Source: Corynebacterium qintianiae (GTDB lineage Bacteria > Actinomycetota > Actinomycetes > Mycobacteriales > Mycobacteriaceae). Taken from it: a DNA stretch of 64,000 nt. Positions 21,902-31,108 of the stretch are shown here, in pieces (the stretch's first letter is position 1; each line of letters opens with the position of its first letter). The stretch covers positions 1,922,001-1,986,000 of the forward strand of contig NZ_CP064955.1 in assembly GCF_011038645.2 (NCBI RefSeq), in the 5' to 3' direction. The notes under the pieces are model-generated. The model was given only the letters and a program-made list of their open reading frames with translations. It was not told where the DNA came from and made no database searches. The position numbers and the translations under genes are program-made.

Positions 21902-23119
21902 TTACCCGTCCTCTGCAGCGGAAATTCTCGCCGCCGCCTCTAACAGCATCCAGCCAGAGAGCTGCACGGACAGGTCGCGCTCGTCGATGCGCACCAAGCC
22001 CACGGCTTCGCTTATCGACGACGGCCCCAGCCCGTAGTTATGCGGCAAGCGAGCGTCCTCGGACCACTCGGAGGCGAAGATGGGCAACCCGTCGACTTCG
22101 AGGCGGTGGTTCCACAACGACTCCGCCGACGCCATAACCATGCGCGCGGCAACCTTGCGGGTGGCGATGTTCTCGCGCGAGTCCTCCGGCAGGCGCAGCG
22201 CGACGTCCGCGAGGTAGCGCGCGAGGATGCCCTTGAACAGCCCGCCGTCACCATCGCGGGTCTCGTGCGGGGGGCAGAGAATCACGCCGTGCGGGGTAGA
22301 CAGGTGCAGGGCGATCGCCTTGACAAGCTCGCGGATGTGGGTGATGTAGAAAACCGACGCATCGGCGCGGTGCGAGTGGTCGAAGGAATCGATGGGGTCG
22401 GTGTTGCCGAGGCCGACATCGTCGCGCAACGCGAGCGCGATCTCGAGAGAGGCACCGAGCACCGTTCCCTGGTTGTAGGTGTAAATCTTGTCCACCACTT
22501 CCGGTCCGTGCATGCGCATCCGGATTCCGTCGTTGACCAGGCCCGAGTCGGCGCTCAGGTTGTCGTAGATCCAGTCCGCCATCGCGCGCGCCTTATCCAG
22601 GCGCCCGGTGCGGGCGAACAGGATCGAAGCCGGGCCGTTGGACGGTACGTTGTAGAACGTCTCCCCCGCCCGCCACGGCAGAACCCCTGTAACGGGGTCG
22701 ATCCCGGCGAGGATGTCGAACTCCAGCTCGTCGAGAAGCTTGGTTCTCTCGATGCCCTCGAGCGCGAGCGCGCGGTTCCAGGCCAGCGCCAGCCACGACT
22801 TGTCGTCGTAATACCTGTTGCTGGCGAGGTCGCCGCGGCTGCGCAGGCGCATGGCGCGCAGCGTGTCGCCGATGCGTTTGCGGCGCGTTTTCGTGGGTCG
22901 GCGGCAGGCGGCGTCGATCTGGCAGTCGAGGTAATGGGCCTGCCACCAGTAGTGCCAGTGCACGAAACTGCGCTCGGCGGGACGGGGCGGCCATGCCACC
23001 ACAGCGAGGTTGGTGCCGGGCATGCGCCACAGGCGCGAAGCGTGCCGTTCGTTGATCGCCGATTCAGCCAGGTCAGCGCGGTGCGACCACGTTTCAGGCA
23101 CAGCCACCCCCATTTCCAC
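21902..23119 (-). CDS. Glycoside hydrolase family 76-like protein
   Basis: 405 residues. The DD pair in RYYDDKSWLALAW and KIYTYNQGTVLGASLE are hallmarks of GH76, the alpha-1,6-mannanase family. There is no signal peptide, so it should be cytoplasmic, unlike most GH76 enzymes. Actinobacterial cell envelopes contain alpha-1,6-mannan cores (lipomannan), but an intracellular role is unclear. Start GTG 23119; ATG 23113 is equally possible and neither has a clear ribosome site. It lies between trmH and fba on the same strand. Confidence 0.75.
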   Translation of the reverse strand: MEMGVAVPETWSHRADLAESAINERHASRLWRMPGTNLAVVAWPPRPAERSFVHWHYWWQAHYLDCQIDAACRRPTKTRRKRIGDTLRAMRLRSRGDLASNRYYDDKSWLALAWNRALALEGIERTKLLDELEFDILAGIDPVTGVLPWRAGETFYNVPSNGPASILFARTGRLDKARAMADWIYDNLSADSGLVNDGIRMRMHGPEVVDKIYTYNQGTVLGASLEIALALRDDVGLGNTDPIDSFDHSHRADASVFYITHIRELVKAIALHLSTPHGVILCPPHETRDGDGGLFKGILARYLADVALRLPEDSRENIATRKVAARMVMASAESLWNHRLEVDGLPIFASEWSEDARLPHNYGLGPSSISEAVGLVRIDERDLSVQLSGWMLLEAAARISAAEDG

Positions 23120-23148
23120 TTTTGATTCTGTTTTTCCTATCGCAGAAT

Positions 23149-23796
23149 TTACCAGGATTGTTTCACGTCACCGTGCTGGCGGATCCACGCGTGCATGGCA
23201 ATGCCTGCCGCCACTCCCGCGTTGATGCTGCGCGTCGACCCGAACTGCGCTATTGAGCAGGTCATAGTAGCCGCTACGGCGGTGTCCTCGGAGATGCCGG
23301 GTCCTTCCTGCCCGAAGACGAGCACGCACTCCCGGGGCAGCCGCGCGGTCTCGAGCGGCACGGAGCCCGGGGTGTTGTCGACGGCCACGAGCTCCAGGCC
23401 GCGCTCCGCCGCCCACGCCGCAAGGTCGGCGACCGTTTCGTGGTGGATGATGTGCTGGTAACGGTCGGTGACCATCGCGCCGCGCCGGTTCCAGCGCTTG
23501 CGCCCCACGATATGCACGGCCTGCGCGAGGAAGGCGTTGGCGGTGCGCACCACGGTGCCGATGTTCATGTCGTTCTCGAAGTTCTCGATGGCCACGTGAA
23601 ACGGATGGCGCCGTGTGTCCAGGTCCGTGCGGATCGCCTCGAGCGACCAGTAACGGTAAGCGTCGACGACGTTGCGTGTGTCCCCGTGCGCGAGAAACTC
23701 AGGGTCGTAGCGCGGGTCCTCCGGCCAGGGGCCCTCCCACGGACCGACACCGTGCCGGCCCTCGCCCCACTCGGTGGGACCCTTAGCTGAGTCCAA
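23149..23796 (-). CDS. TrmH/SpoU-family RNA 2'-O-methyltransferase
   Basis: About 215 residues. The SPOUT C-terminal knot motifs are clear: ENFENDMNIGTVVRTANAF, VFGQEGPGIS and GSTRSINAGVAAGIAMHAW, which bind SAM and methylate ribose 2'-OH of rRNA or tRNA. TTG 23796 is the best start I see, overlapping the end of pyrE by 14 nt and giving an N-terminus LDSAKGPTEWGEG. The longer upstream reading overlaps pyrE out of frame and looks non-coding. The RNA target is unknown. Confidence 0.88.
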   Translation of the reverse strand: MDSAKGPTEWGEGRHGVGPWEGPWPEDPRYDPEFLAHGDTRNVVDAYRYWSLEAIRTDLDTRRHPFHVAIENFENDMNIGTVVRTANAFLAQAVHIVGRKRWNRRGAMVTDRYQHIIHHETVADLAAWAAERGLELVAVDNTPGSVPLETARLPRECVLVFGQEGPGISEDTAVAATMTCSIAQFGSTRSINAGVAAGIAMHAWIRQHGDVKQSW

Positions 23797-24319
23797 GGTC
23801 CTCGAGCCCGAGCAGGTAGCGGTACTCAAGCCCGGCGTCGCGCAGCACCTGGTCGGCGCCGGTCGCGCGGTCGACAACGGTGGCCACGGCCACAACCTCC
23901 GCACCCTCTGCGCGGCACGCCTCGACAGCCGTCAGCGGCGAGTTTCCGGTGGTTGTGGTGTCCTCCACCACGAGCACGCGCTTGCCGCTAATCGACGGCC
24001 CCTCGACGCGGCGCTGCATACCGTGCTTCTTGGCCTCCTTGCGCACCACGAACGCGTCGATGTCGCGGCCCGCGGCGTGCATCACGGCCGCCGCGACAGG
24101 GTCCGCACCGAGCGTGAGCCCGCCGACGGCGTCGAACTCGAGATCGTCGGTGAGCTCGCGCAGCAACTCGCCGATCAGGGAGGACGCGCGGTGGTGCAGC
24201 GTGGCACGGCGCAGGTCCACGTAATAGTCGGCTTCGCGCCCGGACGACAAGGTCACCTTGCCGTGCACGACGGCGAGCTCCTTGACCAGTTCAGCCAGCT
24301 CTTCTTTGCGATCGTTCAT
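23783..24319 (-). CDS. pyrE: Orotate phosphoribosyltransferase
   Basis: A 178-residue enzyme making OMP from orotate and PRPP (pyrimidine synthesis). PRPP-binding motif VLVVEDTTTTGNSPL, the FVVRKEAKKHG loop and SSGREADYYVDLRRA are diagnostic. ATG 24319 was chosen over the TTG at 24328. It overlaps the start of the methyltransferase gene downstream. Confidence 0.96.
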   Translation of the reverse strand: MNDRKEELAELVKELAVVHGKVTLSSGREADYYVDLRRATLHHRASSLIGELLRELTDDLEFDAVGGLTLGADPVAAAVMHAAGRDIDAFVVRKEAKKHGMQRRVEGPSISGKRVLVVEDTTTTGNSPLTAVEACRAEGAEVVAVATVVDRATGADQVLRDAGLEYRYLLGLEDLGLS

Positions 24320-24333
24320 GGGAATCAACCTTA

Positions 24334-25437
24334 CTAGTCGCCGAAAATCGACGGCGGTGCCTGTTCCCGCCGCACGCGCGTCAGATCGGTGGGTTGGTCC
24401 GCGACCGGTCCGTCGGCGATCGCCTCGACCTCATCGCCACCCAGCGCTCGCCGCTCCAGCGCGCCGCGCACGGTGCCGGTGGTGCGCGTCGGCATTTGGC
24501 GTGGCTCGTCGGGCCGCTTGACCAGCGTTGATCCCGGGGCTTCCTGCTTCTCGACGCCCCCCTCAACGTCCACCCCCGTCATCTCCCGCGTCGGGTACCC
24601 GAATTCGACGCTGCCCCAGCTGCGCGGCGGGAGGACCCGCGCGGCGTCGGCAAGCAGGGCGAGCGGGGCGAGCATCGCGTCCCAGTCCTCCGGGGTGGAG
24701 TTCTTGGCGGTCTGCGCGAGCACCCATTCCGACTCGCACCACGCGGCGGTGACCGTGGCGGGGAACTGCTCGAGCGCTGTGCGCACGCGGATGTCCAGGA
24801 AGCGCTGCGCGGGGCCGGCCTGCGTGGCGTAGACCGTGAAGCTTTCGACGCGCTCCACCTCCACTAGGTCGGCGGAGGAGTCGGCGACGAAGCCGTCGCG
24901 GCGGAAGTCCACCACCATATCGCTGACCTCACCCGTGCGCATCGCCATCACGGTTACACCACCAATGTCCATGACATGGGTGTCGTGCCCGAACGCGGTG
25001 CCGGAGGCTACGTCCTTCGGCTGTGCGCCGGTGGCTGCAGCGCCCCGCTGCCATTCGCCCCCGAGGAGCTCGTCGGTGCGGGAGAACTCGAAACCTTTCG
25101 CCTGCGCCCAAGCGCGGCGCTCCCGGCGCGCCGAGCCCGGCAGCTGCAGGCCCGAGGTGCGGTGCGGGGTGGGAACCTTGGTGGACACCTTCGCCGGTGC
25201 GAGCTCGGGTTCAGGCTCCGGCTCAGGTTCTCGCGCTGGCTCGGGCTTTGGCGTCGGCTCGGGTTCGGGCTCGGGCTCTGGCGCCGGCTCTTTCGCGTCG
25301 GACTCTGGAGGCTTCGGGTGCTCCGGGCGCGGCCGAGGGGGCGCGGGCACGCGCTTGCGCTCACCGGAATCCGCAAACCACAACGCGGCCGCGGCGGCAA
25401 GCGCGAGCAGGGCGAGGAAAATCAATACGTAGGCCAT
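24334..25437 (-). CDS. Membrane-anchored Pro/Glu-rich hypothetical protein
   Basis: 367 residues. One N-terminal transmembrane helix (AYVLIFLALLALAAAAALWF) is followed by a stalk (about residues 33-85) of Pro-Glu dipeptide repeats, then a globular domain (about 95-290) and a low-complexity tail. The globular domain is not one I recognise, although similar proteins sit next to pyrE in other corynebacteria. The anchor lacks a clear cleavage site, so orientation is uncertain. The repeat stretch at 25190-25300 is prone to slippage. Confidence 0.75.
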   Translation of the reverse strand: MAYVLIFLALLALAAAAALWFADSGERKRVPAPPRPRPEHPKPPESDAKEPAPEPEPEPEPTPKPEPAREPEPEPEPELAPAKVSTKVPTPHRTSGLQLPGSARRERRAWAQAKGFEFSRTDELLGGEWQRGAAATGAQPKDVASGTAFGHDTHVMDIGGVTVMAMRTGEVSDMVVDFRRDGFVADSSADLVEVERVESFTVYATQAGPAQRFLDIRVRTALEQFPATVTAAWCESEWVLAQTAKNSTPEDWDAMLAPLALLADAARVLPPRSWGSVEFGYPTREMTGVDVEGGVEKQEAPGSTLVKRPDEPRQMPTRTTGTVRGALERRALGGDEVEAIADGPVADQPTDLTRVRREQAPPSIFGD

Positions 25438-25474
25438 CGCGTAAAGATGTTACTGCGCGCAGGCGCGTTCGACG

Positions 25475-26317
25475 CTAGACGTGGCGGGCCACGGGTTTCT
25501 TCGGGTTCGCGCTCCACTGCGACCAACCCGCCACGTAGTGCGTGGACACCGGCAATCCTGAATGAGCCATCGCGGCCAGCAGCAGCGATGAGTGGTTGCC
25601 GGAACCGGAGTAGACAACTACCTCGTCCGGCTTCGTGTTCTGGGTGATCCCGAGGCGGGCGAAGCGGGCGCGAACCTGGTCGACCTCTCCGACAGTGCGA
25701 GTGTCCTCGTCGAACAGGTCGTACACCGGAAGGTTCAGGGCGCCCGGAATATGGCCTGCTTTGAGGTCCAGCACCTCGCGGCGGCCTTCGAAGCGGCTGG
25801 CTTCCCGGGCGTCGACAAGCACGCCCTTGAACTGGTGGAGCTGGTCGATCTCGGCGACCGGCAACCCGCCTGCGGACAGCTCCATCGACGCGTGCACGTT
25901 GACGTTACCCGGCCCCGCCACCGTGTCGAAGCCCTGGGAATCCCATGCCGCGAAACCGCCGTCGACGATGTATACGTCTTCCAGGCCGATCCAGCGCAGC
26001 GTCCACCAGGCACGCGCCGCGAACAGACCCACGCCTGTGTCGTAGATGTACACGGGACGGCCCTTCTCCAGGCCCCACTCCGCGACGTGGCGAGCCAGCA
26101 CGTCAAGCGGCGGCAGCGGGTTACGGCCGTACGCGCGACCCGGCATTCCCGCGAGGGCCACCGCGGGGTCGCAGAACATTGCGGTAGGAATGTGCTCTGA
26201 CTGGAATTTCGACCACGCCTTGCCCTCGCGGGGCTCCCACAACGCGGCAAGGATGGTTTGCTTCTGGCCAGAATGGATGCGTTCGTTGAGTTCTTCGGCG
26301 GGGACAAATACCGTCAT
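25475..26317 (-). CDS. sseA: Rhodanese-like sulfurtransferase without the catalytic Cys
   Basis: A 280-residue tandem-rhodanese protein like thiosulfate/3-mercaptopyruvate sulfurtransferase. The N-terminal inactive domain has YDTGVGLFAARAWWTLRW; the C-terminal domain has KAGHIPGALNLP. The active-site loop, normally CGSGVTA, reads YSGSGNHSS: the nucleophilic Cys is Ser. The only Cys in the protein is in MFCDPAV near residue 49. Classical persulfide transfer is therefore unlikely. It may bind anions or act in regulation. It is codirectional with the DUF4265-like gene upstream. Confidence 0.85.
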   Translation of the reverse strand: MTVFVPAEELNERIHSGQKQTILAALWEPREGKAWSKFQSEHIPTAMFCDPAVALAGMPGRAYGRNPLPPLDVLARHVAEWGLEKGRPVYIYDTGVGLFAARAWWTLRWIGLEDVYIVDGGFAAWDSQGFDTVAGPGNVNVHASMELSAGGLPVAEIDQLHQFKGVLVDAREASRFEGRREVLDLKAGHIPGALNLPVYDLFDEDTRTVGEVDQVRARFARLGITQNTKPDEVVVYSGSGNHSSLLLAAMAHSGLPVSTHYVAGWSQWSANPKKPVARHV

Positions 26318-26347
26318 GCGCCACAGTCTAGGTAACTCGTGGCATTT

Positions 26348-26376
26348 GCGCCGGGCTACGCAGTGTAGCCCGGCGC
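26348..26376 (-). terminator. 12-bp perfect hairpin overlapping the DUF4265-like stop codon
   Basis: GCGCCGGGCTAC (26348-26359) pairs perfectly with GTAGCCCGGCGC (26365-26376), loop GCAGT. The stop codon of the gene at 26356-26772 is inside the stem. No U-run follows on the minus strand, so it may be a terminator of weak type or a 3'-end stabiliser. Confidence 0.5.
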
Positions 26377-26772
26377 CTGCTCAATCACGCCCTCGGCCTC
26401 CAAACCGTCGAGCCACTCCATAATGCCGTCGCGAGGGGCATCAGGGCCGATACTGGCAGCAAGCATCCCGCCCGGGCCCAGCTCCACGCGGCACCCGAGC
26501 GCCAACAACGTCTCGGCGATGTCGTCATTGGAGTACTCGTGCGTGGGCAGAATCCGCACAGTGGACGACCCGCCGCGCACGATCACGCGGTCGACGTGAT
26601 AACACCGGTTGACCTGCACACATTCCACGATATCGCCGAGCGCCAGCGTGGTGTCCACGAACGGGACGCTGGCCACGACGAACGTGTGCGTCCCCAGTTG
26701 GTGGGCAGCCAGTTGCTCATTCTCCACTCCAGGAACGGCCACACGGGTGATGATCGTCGTCGTCGGCTGCAT
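26356..26772 (-). CDS. DUF4265-like hypothetical protein
   Basis: A 138-residue small soluble protein. Features such as FVVASVPFVDTTLALGDIVECVQVN, then RVIVRGGSSTVRIL and a C-terminal alpha/beta half resemble DUF4265, whose function is unknown. The family call is from memory and uncertain. ATG 26772 begins MQPTTTIITRVAVPG; the upstream extension looks non-coding. It lies between clpB and the rhodanese-like gene, same strand. Confidence 0.7.
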   Translation of the reverse strand: MQPTTTIITRVAVPGVENEQLAAHQLGTHTFVVASVPFVDTTLALGDIVECVQVNRCYHVDRVIVRGGSSTVRILPTHEYSNDDIAETLLALGCRVELGPGGMLAASIGPDAPRDGIMEWLDGLEAEGVIEQAPGYTA

Positions 26773-26834
26773 GAGTGGAAGTCTAACCCGTTGCGCGCGG
26801 CGGGGGCCAGCCACTCGCGGGACTGCTCCGGCCC

Positions 26835-29393
26835 CTACTCCGCGGAATCGACGCTGAGCGACTCCCCGCCCTCGGCCACATCCACGGCCACGGTGTCACC
26901 GTCGCGGATGTAACCCGCCAGCAGTTCCTTGGCCAAGCGGTCGCCGATGGCCTGCTGGATCAGGCGGCGCAGCGGGCGCGCGCCGTATGCGGGGTCGTAA
27001 CCGCGCTCCGCCAGCCACGCCTTCGCGGCATCGGAGACGGTCAGGGTGAGGCGTCGAGAAGCGAGGCGCTCGGCCAGCTGCTCGAGCTGGATATCCACGA
27101 TGCCCACGAGCTGCTCGGAGGACAGCGGCTCGAACACCACGACGTCGTCGAGGCGGTTGATGAACTCCGGCTTGAAGTGGTGCTTCACCGCCTCCATGAT
27201 CTGCTCCCGGTCGCCACCCGCGCCCAGGTTGGACGTCAGGATGATCACCGTGTTGCGGAAATCGACCGTGCGGCCCTGGCCGTCGGTCAGGCGGCCCTCG
27301 TCGAGGACCTGCAGCAGCACGTCGAAGACGTCCTGGTGCGCCTTCTCCACCTCGTCGAAAAGCACGAGCGAGTAGGGGCGGCGGCGCACCGCCTCGGTGA
27401 GCTGGCCGCCGGCGTCGTATCCGACGTATCCCGGAGGAGCACCGACGAGACGGGCGACGGAATGCTTCTCGCCGTACTCGGACATGTCGATGCGCACCAT
27501 CGCCGTCTCGTCGTCGAAGAGGAACTCCGCCAGTGCCTTCGCCAGCTCCGTCTTGCCCACGCCCGTCGGACCGAGGAAGAGGAAGGAACCGATCGGACGG
27601 TTCGGGTCGGCCACCCCCGCCCGGGAGCGCCGCACCGCGTCGGAGACGGCCACGACGGCGTCGCGCTGGCCGACGACGCGCTCGCCCAGGACCGACTCCA
27701 TGTTGAGCAGTTTCTCCGTCTCACCCTGCATCATCTTCCCCGCCGGGATGCCCGTCCAGCTGGCCACCACCTCCGCAATCACGTCCGGCGTGACCTCCTC
27801 GGTGAGCATGGTCCGGCTCGAATCGCTGGCTTGGCCCTCAGCCTCTGCGACCTCCTGCTCCAGCTCCGGAATCCGTCCGTAGCGCAGCTCGGAAACCTTG
27901 GCGTAGTCGCCGTCGCGCTCCGCGATTTCGGACTCGTTGCGCAGGCGCTCGAGCTCCTCCTTCGCCGACTGGACGCGGTCGATCTCGTTCTTCTCGTTCG
28001 CCCAGCGCGCCTTCATCTCGCCGAGGGTCTCGCGCTGGTCCGCCAGCTCCTGGCGCAGAGCACCGAGGCGCTCCTGGGACGCGGCGTCGGACTCCTTCGC
28101 TAGGGCGATTTCCTCGATCTCCAGGCGGCGCACGACGCGTTCGAGCTCGTCGATCTCCTGCGGCGAGGAGTCGATCTCCATGCGCAGGCGCGAGCCTGCC
28201 TCGTCAACGAGGTCGATGGCTTTGTCCGGAAGGAAGCGGTTCGTGATGTACCGGTTGGACAGCTCAGCAGCGGCGACCAAAGCCGAATCCTGGATGCGCA
28301 CACCGTGGTGCACCTCGTAGCGCTCCTTCAGGCCGCGCAGGATGCCGATGGTGTCCTCCACCGTCGGCTCGCCCACGTGGACCTGCTGGAAACGGCGCTC
28401 CAGCGCGGCGTCCTTCTCGATGTACTTGCGGTACTCATCCAGCGTGGTCGCGCCGACAAGACGCAGCTCACCACGGGCCAGCATCGGCTTAATCATGTTG
28501 CCCGCGTCCATCGCGCCCTCGCCCGACGCGCCGGCGCCGACGATGGTGTGCAGCTCGTCGATGAAAGTGATGATCTCGCCGTTGGACGACGTGATCTCCT
28601 CCAGCACCGCCTTAAGACGCTCCTCGAACTCACCGCGGAACTTCGCGCCCGCAACCATGGAGCTCAGATCGAGGGAGATCAGGGTCTTGCCCTTCAGGGA
28701 CTCCGGCACGTCGCCGGCGACGATCCGCCTCGCGAGGCCCTCAACGATCGCGGTCTTGCCCACACCGGGCTCACCGATGAGCACCGGGTTGTTCTTGGTG
28801 CGGCGGCTCAAGACCTGAACCACGCGGCGGATTTCTGAGTCACGTCCGATGACCGGGTCGATCTTGCCCTCGCGGGCGCGCTTGGTCAGGTCGGTGGAGT
28901 ACTTCTCCAGCGCCTGGAACTGGTCCTCGGGGGACTCTGTGGTGACCTTCTTGTTGCCGCGCACGGACGGGAAAGCGCCCTTGAGCACGTCAAAGGTGGC
29001 GCCGCGCTTCTTCAGCAGCTCCGCGGCTTCGTCGCCTCCGCGGGCGATGGCGGCGAGGAGTACTTCGGTGGAGACGTATTCGTCGCCAAGCTCCCCCGCT
29101 AGCTCTTGGGCCGTGTTAATCGCGTTAAGTGCGTCGCGGTTGAAATTCGGGTTGGCCATATTTTGGCCCTCCGCCTTCGGGTAACCTGCGACTATCTCAC
29201 CGGCCTCGCGCGCAACCGTTGCCGGGTCCACACCCGTGGCCTGCAGGACCGGGGCGGCGATGCCGTCTTCCTGGGTGAGAATCGCCTCGAGCAGGTGAGC
29301 CGGGCGGATATCCGGGTTGCCGTTCGCCGACGCCTTCTGCAGCGCCTGCTGAATGGCCTCTTGGGTCTTGGTGGTGGGGTTGAACGATGCCAT
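26835..29393 (-). CDS. clpB: Chaperone ClpB (protein disaggregase)
   Basis: An 852-residue AAA+ disaggregase that works with DnaK to rescue aggregated proteins. Order: Clp N-domain ([15 protein letters not shown]), NBD1 with Walker [10 protein letters not shown], coiled-coil middle domain (about 400-530), and NBD2 with Walker [10 protein letters not shown] and [17 protein letters not shown] 29393 (MASFNP) fits the family and has AAGGAAG 9 nt upstream; an ATG 9 nt earlier sits too close to it. Control: SigH-type promoter and HspR HAIR operator just upstream. Confidence 0.97.
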   Translation of the reverse strand: MASFNPTTKTQEAIQQALQKASANGNPDIRPAHLLEAILTQEDGIAAPVLQATGVDPATVAREAGEIVAGYPKAEGQNMANPNFNRDALNAINTAQELAGELGDEYVSTEVLLAAIARGGDEAAELLKKRGATFDVLKGAFPSVRGNKKVTTESPEDQFQALEKYSTDLTKRAREGKIDPVIGRDSEIRRVVQVLSRRTKNNPVLIGEPGVGKTAIVEGLARRIVAGDVPESLKGKTLISLDLSSMVAGAKFRGEFEERLKAVLEEITSSNGEIITFIDELHTIVGAGASGEGAMDAGNMIKPMLARGELRLVGATTLDEYRKYIEKDAALERRFQQVHVGEPTVEDTIGILRGLKERYEVHHGVRIQDSALVAAAELSNRYITNRFLPDKAIDLVDEAGSRLRMEIDSSPQEIDELERVVRRLEIEEIALAKESDAASQERLGALRQELADQRETLGEMKARWANEKNEIDRVQSAKEELERLRNESEIAERDGDYAKVSELRYGRIPELEQEVAEAEGQASDSSRTMLTEEVTPDVIAEVVASWTGIPAGKMMQGETEKLLNMESVLGERVVGQRDAVVAVSDAVRRSRAGVADPNRPIGSFLFLGPTGVGKTELAKALAEFLFDDETAMVRIDMSEYGEKHSVARLVGAPPGYVGYDAGGQLTEAVRRRPYSLVLFDEVEKAHQDVFDVLLQVLDEGRLTDGQGRTVDFRNTVIILTSNLGAGGDREQIMEAVKHHFKPEFINRLDDVVVFEPLSSEQLVGIVDIQLEQLAERLASRRLTLTVSDAAKAWLAERGYDPAYGARPLRRLIQQAIGDRLAKELLAGYIRDGDTVAVDVAEGGESLSVDSAE

Positions 29394-29440
29394 CTGACGC
29401 ATCTTCCTTTCGTCCTAACTTGTTTGTTTCCACTCTATGC

Positions 29441-29466
29441 AACGCGAACGAAGTTGAGTGTGTTCC
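29441..29466 (-). promoter_or_regulatory. SigH-type promoter of clpB
   Basis: On the minus strand GGAA (29466-29463), 19 nt, then cGTT (29443-29441), matching the corynebacterial SigH consensus GGAA-N18/20-GTT. It would give a leader of roughly 40 nt. It overlaps the HAIR operator. Confidence 0.7.
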
Positions 29467-29473
29467 ACTCAAG
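29453..29473. promoter_or_regulatory. HspR operator (HAIR) at clpB
   Basis: CTTGAGT-N7-ACTCAAC as read on the minus strand, a 7+7 palindrome with a 7-nt spacer that differs from perfect HAIR at one end base. It covers the -35 of the SigH-type promoter, so bound HspR should block it. Confidence 0.85.
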
Positions 29474-29511
29474 GGTGAAAAAGTTGGGACGAGGTGTTTG
29501 TGGGCCGGGCG

Positions 29512-29585
29512 GATGTCACGGTGAAGGTTTTCCTGACCGTGACCACCAGGGGAAACAGAAACCGAAAACCCCCGACCGTGACATC
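29512..29585. repeat. 74-bp intergenic palindromic repeat, copy 2
   Basis: The same 11-bp terminal inverted repeats and the same total length as copy 1 at 3241-3314, in the opposite relative orientation judged by the inner 52 bases. It lies between the gltS stop and the clpB promoter. In RNA it would fold into a long imperfect hairpin, so it may separate gltS transcription from clpB. Confidence 0.75.
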
Positions 29586-29616
29586 CCGCCGTAGACCGGA
29601 ACGATGCGTCGCTAAG

Positions 29617-31005
29617 CTAGTCCGCCTTAGTCACAGTCTGTATCCGCGTCGACCCGCCGACCGGCGCCGGTGCACCGGTGCCGTACTTCTTCGCGGGCAC
29701 CCATTTCAACGCGTAGGAAAGAATCATGACCGCCACCGCGATCGCGAACACGATCCATCCGAAACCGACAGTGAAACCGGCGATCACCGCGATCGGCGCC
29801 AGGATAGTCATGCCGATTTCGAACGGGGCGAAGCCCACGTAGGCCACGCCGTACTCGTTCAGCGTGCCGGACTTGAGCTTCGGGTCGACCATCTTCAGCA
29901 GCGCAATGCCGGTGGCCACGGCAGCGGTCGCCCAACCCCAGCCGAAGATGCCGCGCTCGAGCCAGAACTCGCCGAAGAACAGCGGGCCAGCCCACAGCAT
30001 CCACACCACGCAAAAGACTGTGCCCAGGACGAACATGAGCACGAGCGCCTGCCAATAGTCCGCCAGCGCGGCGGGGATGATGGAGGCGATGCCGAAGGCG
30101 ATCATGTAGTCCGTCGCCGCGCCGGAGATAGAGCTCACTGTGTCGCGGTCGAGGTAGTTCGGGCGCTTCGCCAGACGCAGCAGAGTGCGGCCAAGAAGCC
30201 CGACGACGAAGGACATTGCGAACAAGGGGATGGACACGTTCGGCCACTGGTCCTTGATCAGCCCGTTGACCAGGTAGGCGATGAGCACGGTGAACACAAT
30301 AAAGCCGCCGTGTAGCGCGAGCGGTTCGATCGACGACGGGTTCGTGGTGGCCTTGCCGATCGACGGCCGGTCCACCTCGTTCTCGATGTAGCCGGTGCGC
30401 AGGTCCTCCGGCAGCGCGCCCTGCAGTTCGGTGGCCTTGCCTTTGCGGATGCCCCAGTTGGCCACAATCACGCCGCCGACAATCGCCACGAGCGTTCCCA
30501 CAGTCGCGGAGGTGAATCCCAGCGAGGACGCCTCGGCGATACCGATGCCCTCGAGCGAGGAGCCGACGGCCGCGGCGGTGCCGAAGCCGCCGACGAAGCC
30601 GACGGGCAACATCATGCCGAACCATGGCTCGGTGCCGAACAGCGGCGCGAACAGGTAAAGGCCGAGCAGGATGAACAGGCCCCACTGCCCCATGAACATC
30701 GCGGTGGAGTACGCCCACATGTTGCGCGCCCCAGAGGCGACGGATCCGCCCAGGTCCATGGAAAATGCCATGGATGCGAACACGACAGCGATGAGGAGCG
30801 TGGTGTAGGTGCCCATCTGATCGGACCAGCCGATCAGGCCGAGCACCTCGGGCCCGAGCAGCAGGCCGAGCAAGCCCGCGGTGATCGGTGCCGGAAGCAG
30901 GAGTTTTTGGAGAACTTTCAGCCTGTTGCGCAGAACGTTGCCGATGATCAACAGGATGGAAATCCATCCGATGTCGGTGAGCAATGTGTAAGGGGTGTAA
31001 TCCAC
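29617..31005 (-). CDS. gltS: Sodium/glutamate symporter
   Basis: A 462-residue polytopic membrane protein of the ESS family (Na+:glutamate uptake). About ten or more hydrophobic helices run through it, with GltS-like motifs FVGGFGTAAAVG and AGFTVGFGWIVF. It is monocistronic; the divergent gene begins 103 nt upstream. The C-terminal ~20 residues are hydrophilic. Confidence 0.87.
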   Translation of the reverse strand: MDYTPYTLLTDIGWISILLIIGNVLRNRLKVLQKLLLPAPITAGLLGLLLGPEVLGLIGWSDQMGTYTTLLIAVVFASMAFSMDLGGSVASGARNMWAYSTAMFMGQWGLFILLGLYLFAPLFGTEPWFGMMLPVGFVGGFGTAAAVGSSLEGIGIAEASSLGFTSATVGTLVAIVGGVIVANWGIRKGKATELQGALPEDLRTGYIENEVDRPSIGKATTNPSSIEPLALHGGFIVFTVLIAYLVNGLIKDQWPNVSIPLFAMSFVVGLLGRTLLRLAKRPNYLDRDTVSSISGAATDYMIAFGIASIIPAALADYWQALVLMFVLGTVFCVVWMLWAGPLFFGEFWLERGIFGWGWATAAVATGIALLKMVDPKLKSGTLNEYGVAYVGFAPFEIGMTILAPIAVIAGFTVGFGWIVFAIAVAVMILSYALKWVPAKKYGTGAPAPVGGSTRIQTVTKAD

Positions 31006-31108
31006 CGTGAGGCTCTCCCTTTATCCCGGGCCCTGTGAGGCGTCTGACATAACATGTGTGACCCTAACCGACACCACGGAATTTTATTGAATTAGTACGC
31101 TTGCACAC

